Shown in pieces: positions 35,544-47,500 of a DNA stretch of 64,000 nucleotides. Below the pieces are notes generated by a model that saw only the letters and a program-made list of their open reading frames with translations, did no database searches and was not told the DNA's origin. The position numbers were made by a program, and so were the translations under genes. Source of the stretch: Patiria miniata (taxonomy: Eukaryota > Echinodermata > Asteroidea > Valvatida > Asterinidae); NCBI RefSeq assembly GCF_015706575.1, contig NW_024037059.1, positions 41,453,058 through 41,517,057 of the forward strand, given 5' to 3'. Position 1 is the first letter of the stretch; the number at the start of each line of letters is the position of its first letter.

Positions 35544-38500
35544 ATGGCAGACACCGAAAATGCCGCATCCAGTAGCACAGAGCAGCCACAGAGACAGAAA
35601 GTCAAGGCTGAGAAGGAGGCTAAGGAAAAGCCATCTGAAGCGGGGGCAGAGCTGGTTGAGGAACCCAAGGAGGACGGCCAAGTTGCTGATGGGGAGGATG
35701 TGGACTTGATGGTACCTCAAGGGGAGAAACTGGAAGAAGAAGGTACCGGTATAATAGAGGCCTATGAGGGTGGGATGGGCGTGTTTAATTGTGACTTTTT
35801 TTTTTAAAGTCTGTTGATTAATACAAGTGTAAGGATTTAGTAGGAATTTCATTCAGTTTAATCTGGCTTAGGGAGTTAAACAGAGATTGTGACCACTCAG
35901 GACCCCCCCCCCCCCCGGAAAAAAGTTTTCCTCCCAAAAAGTTGAGTATCTGTTCAGGTTTAGCCTTAGGTGAATTAAAACAAACAAAAAAGGGAATAAA
36001 AAATTTGTTAAGTAAAGAGTCTTTAAAGTAGTGTCAGCGGCGATTTATTTTTAAAGAAATCGTTTGAAAATCCTAATTTCAAATTTCCTAATTCCAATTT
36101 CCTTAAAATGCTCAACTTTTGTGCATAACAGGAATAATATAATGAGCATTTTTTGTTCAATAGATCCTCCAGATATTCCAAATGTTGAAGCAGAAAAATC
36201 ATCAGAAAACGGTTCCACGTCCATGTTGCCTCCAGATGAAATGCCTACTCTTGAAAAATCCGACGCAGACCCTCCCAAAGACGAGACCACCAAAGATAGT
36301 CTGGAGACATCAGAGGGAGGCATTAACGGTGACGGGAATGGCAGCGATGAGGTCAAAGGTGAAAAGGAAGGGGAGGAGCCTGAGGGCGATAGTGGGGAGG
36401 GAATGGAGTGCATAGAATGGAACGAAGACGGAATAGGCGTCCTTCCTGGTAGTGACATGAAGGTAAGAAGACGTAGTTTTGCAAAGACACACACGGACAA
36501 AAAAATCGGGGCCGTATCATAAGTCCGATGCCTCATAGGTCCGACGCCTCATAAGTCTGAACTTTCGGACTTATGAGGCGTCGGTCCGAACTTTCGGACT
36601 TATGAGGCGTCGGACTTATGAGGCATAAAATTTATTTATTCCGCTTCATAGGTCCGACGTCTCAAAAGTCCGACGCCTCATAAGTCCGACGTCAGAATAA
36701 CAAGGCGTTTAAACTTGTCGGACCTACGAGGCGTCGGAGCTATGAGGCGTCGGAGCTATGAGACGTCGGACTTATGAGGCGTCGGACTTATGGGCCTTTA
36801 TTTAGTTAGGGGATGCGATTTTGTCGGACTTATGAGACATCGGACTTATGAGGCGTCGGACTTATGAGCGGACCCCAAAAAATCAAACATTATGTGCATG
36901 CTATGCTCGAATTGATCTCGGTTTATGCTCATTTCTCAGCATCGTTGCAAAGTAAAATTTAATACCACTTTTATATATAAACTTTGTGAACTGTTGATGA
37001 AGTGGCAATTATTTTGGGAACATTAAAACAATACTTATTGTCACTTGAGGTACTGTATCAATTACTCATAATTGATTAAAGTTGTTGTTTTATGATAGAA
37101 GGTTTTGGCAATTGGGTTGCCAATGTATTCAAAATGCAAGGGCATTGAAATTTGAATTACTCGTGCATTTCTTTGAACTAATTGCAAAAAAGGGGAAAAA
37201 TATAGTGGTTTGAAAGTTTATTCAAATTAAGAGAAAAATTTTATTTTTGGTAAAGATACCTGGTGTTTATGTACTACATTTGTCTGAATTCGTTAAAAAT
37301 CACACTGAGCCCACAAAATGGCAATAAAGCCTAGTGACAGACTATTTAAATATTATGATTGCCATTGCTGATCCATACTTCAGTTCAAGATGAATGAGTT
37401 TGGAGTCCTGGAGCTGATTATGGAGGCAGACCCCCGCAGTGAGTCCGTTGAACCCAGCCCCAGCCCCAGCCCCACGCCCACGCCGGCCAGTGAGGCAGGA
37501 AGTGACCTATCCAGCGAACGGTCAGCAGTCTTCACCAACGATAAAAAATACAACTCTTCACTAGGTAAGGAGGCGTGGATTTATTAAGCAGTGGCGTAAA
37601 TTCTGAGCCGGGAAGATGGGAAAATTTCCATTAGTAAACTTTTTGAGAACAAACTGTGATCTTACCTAAACAATATTTCCATTTCAACTCCCTGTCGTCC
37701 TTAAGCTGCTTAATGATCACATCAAACGTATGTAAAAAAAACCAAAAAAACTAACAAATTGAATAGAAATCCTAGCTTTGCTGTTCGTATTCCTTCCTCA
37801 TCACATCAAATTAAACACAGACTCATTTGTTACCCGCTTGATTACATTTTCCTTACAGAGGACCTTCAGAAGGAACCGGGCAGCAAGCCATTGGTATGTG
37901 TCTGTGAGCAGTGTTTGAAGGAGGGACCCATCGCAGAGTTCTGCAAGTCTGGTCGGTTCTGCAGCCAGTCCTGCGTAGGAGCTTACGCCAGCAAGTAAGT
38001 AGTCTGAACAAGAGGTGTACTGGAGTCCATCACAAGTCAGCTACATGAAAAATCACAAAGCAATCACATGTCCAGGCTCAAGTCAATCACAAGTCGATCA
38101 CAAGTCAGTCACAAGTCAATCGCAACTCAATTGCAACTCAATCGCAACTCAATCACAAGTCAATCACAAGTCAATCACAAGTCAATCGCAACTCAATCGC
38201 AACTCAATCGTCAATAGCATGCCAATCACATGTCAATTTCAAGTCAATTTCAAGTCAATTACAAGTCAATCACAAGTCGATCACAAGTCAATCACAAGTC
38301 AATCACAAGTCAATCCAGTGTAAAAAAAAAATAGCTTGGCAAGTGGCTTAACTCAAAACGTAATATTCCTCAATTTGATGGAGCAGGTCTCATGTTTTCC
38401 CATTGATCTCACACCCTCTTTCTCTAGGCAAGGATCCTTGCGTAAGGACTCGGAGAAGAAAAAGAGTTCAAACATGATGCTGAAGAAGAAAGTTGGACGT

Positions 38501-41500
38501 AAACCCAAGAGTCCCGGCCCTGAGGGCAAGGTAAAAAGAGAAAGTATTAAGCTAAAGATTTACAGTAGCACCATGTGACAAATCTCTTTTGTGAGAGTGT
38601 GGGGTTCTGAAAAGAACTGGAGGAAACTCAATGTTTCGGACAGTATACGTCGTCAGAAGACTGAAAAGATTCCAACGGTGATGGGAATCCAGTGATGAAG
38701 GAGTATTATGTAAAAAAAGGTCCAAGTATAATTATAAAGCCACAGTTGTATCTTGGGCACAGCTGAATTAAGCTGTTTAACGGTTAGCAAATTTAGGTAA
38801 AAGTTTGTTGACGGACTCACATGCAACTTTTCTCAAATCTTTGTTTCCCACTTTTCATGACTGATCATAGGCTCATCTCCATGGGGATCTGAAGATGACC
38901 ATCAACATCAAAGGGATGGAAAAATCACCCGTCGCAATTAAACCAGGTAGGATACATGGAAACGTACGTAGGAGTTGGTTAAGTTAACGTAAAGGCCTGG
39001 TAAAAGTAACATCATTGTTACATTAGTAACTAGGAGAAAATATAAATGATGTCCATCATTGTGCTGCAAGTGACAATCTCTTCAACCCCTTCTTCTTATA
39101 TTTCAGATTGTATGGTTGTTTATCTTTCTCTGCAAATTAATTTTACTTCTAATATTGATTTTTAAATCTCAGGCAAGAAGAAAGGCTTCACATGGAGCAC
39201 ATATCTACAGCAGGAGCATGCACTGGCTGCCCCAGCCAAGTACTTCAAAGATGTAAGTAAATCCTGCCCAGGTCTTTTTTTTCTTATTAAGATGTGCAAC
39301 CATATGGAGAAAACAAATATCAAAGACTGCTCTCGGACAACAGCTTATAAGAAACCACTCTCAGAACCACCCGAGAAGCCATTCCCGTAAACTGTGTTAA
39401 AAAACGCCACTCTCACAAATTACTCTTACTTTCAGAAACCACTGTATTCGCTTTCAGAAATCACTTTCAGAAACCACTTTCAGAAACCTCTCTTAGAATT
39501 AAACAACTTCCAAAAATCACTTAAAAAAAACACTTCAAGAAACCACTCTGAGTAATCACTACCATAGACCACTCTCAGAACCACTACCAAAAACCACTCT
39601 TTGAATATTAAACCACGTTTTAACCCACAGGCTTTCCCCATCGGCAAGAACAACTTCAAGGTGGGCATGAAGCTGGAAGGCATCGACCCCAAACACCCAT
39701 GCCTCTTCTGTGTCCTGACGGTAGCGGAAATCCGTGGCTATCGCATCCGGTTACACTTCGACGGCTACTCCGAGTGCTACGACTTCTGGGTCAACGCGGA
39801 CTCCCTGGACATTCAGCCAGCCGGCTGGTGCGAGAAGACCAACCACAAACTGCAGTATCCAAAGGGTTAGTCCTCTGGGGCCAATTTCACGGCGCTGCTA
39901 AGCACAAACATTTGCTTAGCACAAAAAAAGTCTGGCTTATAAAAGCAGGTTACCAGCCAAAACTCCATGTGATGTATATTGCTCGTGATTGGTATTCAGC
40001 TGCTGTTTGCTTAGCATGAAAATCACATGGAGTTTTGGCTGGTAACCTGCTTTTATAAGCCAGACTATTTTTGTGCTTAGCAGCTCCATGAAATTGTCCC
40101 CTGCTGTTTTGTCCTCTCAACTTAGTATTCTTAACCCTTTAGCAGCTAATAAGCTGCCAACAGCAGCCTGAACTGAAATGCTTGTTGCTGTCGCGGATAG
40201 CCAGTGCAAATGTATCTAAAACTTCTGTTTTTGAAAATATATTTGAAAAATGAAGGTTTTAACCGATTTGTCTCGTACAACCCTAAACCATCCTGCCTGT
40301 TACTCCCTGTACCGCCCCAAACTGCCTGAGCACTCTGTGGTTTTATGGATGCATCAGGGAGTGAATACAAAATGATACAGGTGCCAATGGGTGCTGTGGT
40401 CCAATGGTTACATTGTTCAACTCATGTGCCATGGTACATGGGTTCGAATCCTGACCGTGGGAACATGGTGCTTGTGCTCTTGAGCAAGGCACTTTACCAT
40501 TATTGCTTCGTCCTTCGGATGGGACGTAAAGCCGTAGGTCCCGTGTGTTGTATAAATGCACGTAAAGGAACCCAGTAACACTTATCGCTAAAAGAAGGGG
40601 TTCGCCCCGGTGTTTCTGGCAGTGGCTGCAATATGCGCGCCGCAGCACCTTGTAAACCCTTATGTGCTGCATAATGGGTCTCACATTTCTCATAAACTTC
40701 ATTTACCTGTCTTTAAAAATATACATAATTCCCAGCGCCTTGAGTACCTAATCGTTGGTAGATACATGCGCTATATAAGACTCCGGTATTATTAAAATCC
40801 AATCATACAGCTCAGTAAAAAAAACAAAAATCCACAAGATTTCGTTGTGCACATTTCCGCTCGGATAAAAAGTTTTAAAAGTTTGCTTCCTGCTGTACAG
40901 TGGTAAATAAATGCAATAAGTGGCAGAAATTATTTGTGTGCACGGAATCTATGAAAGCTCAGCAGTTTTAACACACCTTATCTCTGTTTTTTTTTTCCTG
41001 CCATAAAAAAATTATGCCTGATAATAATAGGCAGAGGTAAGTTGAGCAAAGGCTCTGCTTTTTTTTCTTTGAATTCTTGGCATGGAGACGGTTTAGTTCA
41101 TTTGTTTGCATTGCAGCCTTGGGATCGTAAAGTGCGCATGCATGCATCGATAGATAGGCTTGGGAATTTTCTTTGCTGTACTTCAGCCGCTTAAATCTGT
41201 TTGATTTTACTGGTCTGTATGTTTCCGTGTGTATTTTCGTTGCTGTTCATTTGGTAGAAATATTACTTGCAGGAATTAGGGCTGTCAATGTTCGAATAAT
41301 TTAGTCTATTTGAAACTGTTCTTGACTGAATAGTAGAAACTCGCCGATCAAGTTGACACACCAGCTGCAGCTGTGTTCCGTGCCTGTCAAATGTTGCATG
41401 CAAAGTGCACCGGGTAAGATTTGCACGCAACGATCGACATTATGGGCAGCTGCAATATTTTCGCAGTAATTTATAACTGCCAAGGGCTTTAGCCTGCTAA

Positions 41501-44500
41501 AAGCAGCAATGAACCGCCGTCAACAAAAAAGTTGCTGTCACCGCCGATAAACAATGGCTATTTGAGTATTCGGTTGATCGAATATTTGAATATTCAGTAT
41601 TTTTGGGACAGCCCAAGCAGGAATCTCTGATTTGCATTTTGTCTTGTACTGTGCTATGGTATGTGTATTTATGTTGCAATTTTGCATTCTTTTTATTTTG
41701 ATGCCAGTTGTATGTCTGAAGTTTGGTTAGCGTACGTTGTTATGTGCAATATTATTTTGTGTTTCTTTTGCATTAAGTTGACTTGTGGTTTATATTTGGG
41801 AATGGATAATGTGTACAGTGTGTGTTGTGCTAGTATGCAAGCTTTCTTTGATCGAACCTTAACGTAGTGGGATCTCCAAGACTTTGTCAACACAGAAATG
41901 AAGTGAATCACATGCATCCCCTTTGATCATGTATGATTATAGTAGTATAGTATGTTTATGGGGTGCTGTGGTCCAATGGTTACGGTGTTCGACTCGTGTG
42001 CCGTGGTACATGGGTTCGAATCCTGGCCGTTGGAGCATGGTGCTTGTGCTCTTGAGCAAGGCACTTAACCATTATTGCTTCGTCCTTCAGATGGGACGTA
42101 AAGCCGTAGGTCCCGTGTGTTGTGTAATGCACATTAAAGAACCCAGTAACACTTATTGCTGAGAGAAGGGGCTTGCCCCGGTGTTTCTGGCAGTGGCTGC
42201 AATATGCGCCGCAGCACCATGTAAACCATTATAAGGTGCTACATAATGGGTCTCATATTTCTCATAAACTTTATTTACCTTTCTTTAATAATTGACATAA
42301 TTTCCAGCGCCTTGAGTACATAATTGTTGGTAGATATGTGCGCTATATAAGACTCCATTATTATTATTATTATTATTATTACCTTTTTCACTGAGTAAAT
42401 ATTCACCTTAGTATTGGTTTAATACTGATACATTGTGGCAGCAAATACTTTGAAATAACCGGGAATGTATGTACGATGTATGTCTTTCTTTCTGGCAGGC
42501 TTCAACGCTGACAATTTCAGCTGGAGCTCCTACTTGAAGATGACCAAGTCCCAAGCCGCCCCAAAGACGCTCTTCAAAAGCTACGAAAATGTAAGAAATC
42601 GATTCCTCAAATCTTCACTCATTCAGTTTTATATAATTGGTACATATGTGTACTTGTACCTGACAACCCAGTTGAAAATTCCGGATGAAACCAGTTCAAC
42701 TGGAAACTGGTGACTGGTTTAAACTGGTTTTGACTAGTTTTGAACTGTTTAAACTGGTTCAATACCTAGTTATACCAGTTCAAAACCAGTCAAACCAATC
42801 ACCAATTTGTAGTTCACCTTTATCAGTTGAAACTAGTTGAACCAACTAAACTTGTTTCTACTGGAATTTTTACCTGGAAAAGATTCCATAGAGGAAGGAA
42901 AATTTGTCACTGAAAATCTTTCTCGGTTTTCTTTCTTAGGACTGCCTGACCCCGCAGGGATTCCGCAAAGGAATGAAACTCGAGGCTATCGACAAGAAGA
43001 ATCCTTCCCTCATCTGCGTTGCCACGGTGACAGACATCATGGAGAGTCGTTTCCTGATCCATTTCGATGCCTGGGAGGACATGTATGATTACTGGTGCGA
43101 CTCGTCCTCACCTTACATCCATCCTGTTGGGTGGTGCGAAGAGAACGGGAAAATCTTGTCACCGCCAAACGGTAACGTTTTTTTTTTTTGAGTTTGGAGG
43201 TCCAGTTTCAAGGCCAAACTTTTAAATTGAATTTCGTATAAGAATGTCCTGTTGGGGAAGCATCATGACACTGAATCCTGGGGACGTGATTTTCATTTCA
43301 AAATGAAAATAGGGGATTTTGAGGATGTGATTACAAGTCCGTAGTCGTCGTCAAGTCTATCAAAAGTTAGATGTTCTAGTAACCAGTCAAATCACAAGTC
43401 CAGCGACAAGTCAAATCATAAGTCAATCACATGTTAATCACTTGTCAATCTCAAGTCAGTCGCAAGTCAAGCACATGTCAGTCATACGTCAATCTCAAGT
43501 CAGTCACAAGTTAGTCGCATGTCAATCACAAGTTGGTCATAGGCCAATCACACATGTCACAAGTCAATCACAAGTCGGTCATAAGCCAAGTTACAAGTAA
43601 CAGGATGAACCATGAATAAGGAATACCTTCATCACAGTTCATTTGAAATTTAAAGTGCTCGTTTTTAGACTTGAGATTGGACGACATGTGATTGAGTCAC
43701 AATAACAATAAGGGACCCGCTGCAATTTGTTTATAACTATGACAGTTGAAAAAATCAGAATCTAACTTTTAAGCTTCTTTGTACTTCACAGACTATGAAG
43801 ACATAGCTAACTTCACATGGGCCGACTACTTAGCAAGAACCAAGTCTGTTGCCGTGCCAACCAGAGCATTCAAACCGGTAAGTAAACAGCACATTGACTT
43901 ATTCTCATCAAATCTGTCACCGATCTCAAACTGCTGCTTAAAAATTGATCTTATAGCCTAAAACAGGGGTAATAACTTTGAAGCACTTTGAGAAATTCAT
44001 ACAAGGTGCTATAGACTCCTTGCACGAATACCCTCACAGTGGTTTCAAAGAGAAAGTACAAGGAAGCCACTGGGAGGGGCATTTGAACACATTGTAGACG
44101 GCGCCTGACACTCACGTGAAGATGCTACGGGTTAATGCACATTTAGAATAAAATCCCTCCTGCGAACTTCACGCCATCCCTGCACGAACCAGTATGTTAT
44201 CATCTACTGTTCATGAACAGAGTCTGTATACAAACCGTATTAATGTTTTATTCACAGCGGCCGCCGGTCGGTTTTGAAATCGGCATGCGTCTGGAATCGG
44301 TAGACGTGCGCAACCCATCCCTCATCCGTGCCGCCTCTGTAGCTGAGATCGACGGTCACCGGCTCAGGATACACTTTGACGGCTGGACGGACGACTACGA
44401 CTTCATGTTGGATGATGACAGTCCTGATTTACACCCAGTGGGTTGGTGTAATAAGACGGTGCACGCACTGGTGCCACCCATACGCCCCTCCCAGCTGGTC

Positions 44501-47500
44501 TCAAACCAAGGGTAAGCATTCTTTCTTCTTTGATTGTCCCAAGAGCTTGATGTCACATCTGGTTTCCACCTTCTGGAGCTGATGTTGAATCCCGTCAGGG
44601 TTGACAATTTGTCAGTTGTAATCAAGTCATCACAAGTCATCACAAGTCATCATGAGTCATCACAAGTCCATCACAAGTCCATCACAAGTCATCACAAGTC
44701 CATCTTAAGCTACATTACACAGGCATGCAACTATTCCTCGGATCTGCTGATTTCCTCGTTTTGTACTTCTCATGAATGACATTACAAATTGAAAAATACT
44801 GTACAAAGTCTTGTGTGGTTTGGAGTTTCCTCATTTTTTTTTCTAAATTAGTCATGTTGGGAGTTGAATCTCAGTCGAAGTGATGAGCTATTCAAATTGA
44901 TGAAGATAAATAACGGCATTCCTAAGTTCTTGTTCATCCCGTAACTTGTGATTGACATGATAACAATTCGTAAGTTTATCAGTATTGTCTGTTGGTTTCT
45001 CCAGACTATTACTGCACATTCAAACGGAACATTTCTTCATGTGTCTTCCTCCTTAAGTTTAAGCCCAATATTGTATTGATAAGCCGTGATTTCTACTGTC
45101 ATTTTGACCAAGATTATTCTTAGTTTTTGATTTTCACCACTTATTTGTATTTTTTGGGTGTGTATTTCAGGCCAGCCAGCTGCCCAACACCAGGCTGCAA
45201 TGGAGTGGGTCATATCAAAGGGGCCAAGTACACTGGGCATCACAGGTAAGTCTTGATCGTGTGTTTGTTTTTTCTTCCCGAAAGATTTTCTGGAGTTTCA
45301 GAAACTCTAATTTGGATCATTTCTAAACGGTGGCGTGTTTGATTGTCATTGCAGTGCCTTTGGATGTCCCTACTCCCTCCTCAACATGGCCAAGGAATCG
45401 CCCATAATTGACCGGCTATACTCCGGCTCCAAGTCACTATCCAAGGACGGGAAGAAGTCCCCAATTGAATCACCTGAAATAAAGTAAGTCGGTGGATACC
45501 GGATAACGAGATTACTAATTGGTTGGTCATTGTGTATGCAAATTACAGGAGTCCCTCCCCGCGCTCCTGACCCCACCCTCTTGACCCCACCCTTTTTCCT
45601 GACCCCACCCACCTGACCCCGCCCTTTTCCCTGACCCCACCCACCTGTGCAGAATCACCTTCCTGGGTTGCTTTGTTACTAGTCATTTTTTGGTAGAAGA
45701 GTCTTGAGAGTAAAGGGTCCAAATCTTGCAAATGTGGGTCCCTCGGGACCAAATTGTACACGTCTCAGTGTGCTGGTTGCTTTAGGTGATTTGCATTATG
45801 ATGTATTGTACGGCATGCATCAGTGGATAACATAATACTCAGGGGTAAGTACTCATGAATGTAATATTTTATCTCAAAAATTATCGTCTTTTTTTTTTTT
45901 TCTTTCTCTCTCAGGAAATGCCCGACCCCAGGCTGCGACGGCTCCGGCCACGTGACGGGCAAATACTCAGGCCACCACAAGCTGTCAGGCTGCCCTCTTA
46001 ATGAGAAGAACCTGAACATAGTGAACGGTGACAGCAAGTCAGCAACCCCTTCACCATCGCCAAGCCCCAGGGGCCCCGGACGCCCACCGCTACCCCTGGC
46101 ACTTGGGAGGGGCAAACGAAAGTAATTTGAAGTGTGCTCAGTCTTACAAAATGTATTTTCAGTTGGCATTTTGAGTAAAGGCTATAATTCCAAAGTTAGG
46201 CCAAAAAAAAAATATTCGGTCTCTGGTCAGACCAAAGTTCCGGAGTTGACGCGGCCACGCGGCTTTTTTTTTTTTTTTTTCAAGCTTGGATTGTACAGAC
46301 AAGGTGGGTACTATTTTGCTTTTTTGGTGTCCTCATGTACATTGGTGTCCTCCATAATTTGCCTTGGTGCTTTAGATCATTTGCCTTGGTGCAATTTCCC
46401 ATTCCTTGGTGCTCTTTGGTTAAAAAAATTGAGGAGGTGCGGAAATAGAGGGCGCTGTTGGAGCTACCGCGGAACATTTTGGAGAAAAAAAATTTCGACG
46501 CGCATGATTAAAATCGATGCGCGCGCTGACCAGAGACCGACTTATTTTTTTGGCCTTATAAAGTAATGGTCGATATACATGATGTGTATATTAAAATTTA
46601 GAGCTGTGTGAGATGAACAAACCATTCATCTGTAGATCTGCCAATGACATTTGACTGCATCATCAAACAAACAATGTGGCTACAACATTCTTTTCATATT
46701 GGACTTAATAAGCCTGTTCGGTATTCCAAAATAGTGCGGTGCACAGCAAGATTCGACAATTTTTTATCTCGGGGATAACGGTGGCAGATAAATGCACACA
46801 AGGCTATGGGGGACGTGGTAACCAGATCTGCATTCTGTGCAATATTTTTCCTGCAATCAAAAAAACTTTGGCCACACAAAGAAACCTAAAACACTTTGCT
46901 GAACAAAGGTTTTTTGAAAAATGTTGTACTTCAGAACACGATGATCTCTTCAATTTTGCTGGTACCCTGCTATGTTTTAACGCGCATAGGATGAAATTTT
47001 TATCCCGTTAGAAAAATCGGCAAATCTTGATGGGCACATGCCCAGTTGGAATACCGAACTGGTTTATCCAGAGATTTTTCTTCCCCCCTTTCATACAGAC
47101 ATAAAGGCACACCCCTTATCTTGCTCCAAAAGAAGAAGAAGAAATCCCACCAGGACAAAGATGAAAGTAAGTCAAAAAAAGTATCCCCCCCAAAAATTAA
47201 ATAAAATCACCTACTTTGATAAAAAAAAAATGTAAATATGTCAAGCAGTAACAGTTCAAGAAACAGGATTCGCCTAATTTTTGTTCAATCTCTGCTTTGA
47301 ACCCCCAACACCCCACCTCTTTTCAGAGTCATCCAAGACCAATAACCTCCATCATCAGCTGCACCAGTCCGTCTTCATGTCTGCTATGTCACCCAACCCG
47401 GCCAAGGACCTGCCCTTATGCTGGGAGCAACACTCCAAGCTCTTGCCCGGCCTGGCCGACCTGTCTCGCAGCGCCGTGGCCAAGTGGTCTACCGAGGAGG

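Noticed and set aside
41961..42032. Possible tRNA gene with perfect B-box
   Set aside because: The body and ATT tail beyond the B-box repeat at 40386-40795, so it is a SINE head, and no full cloverleaf fits.
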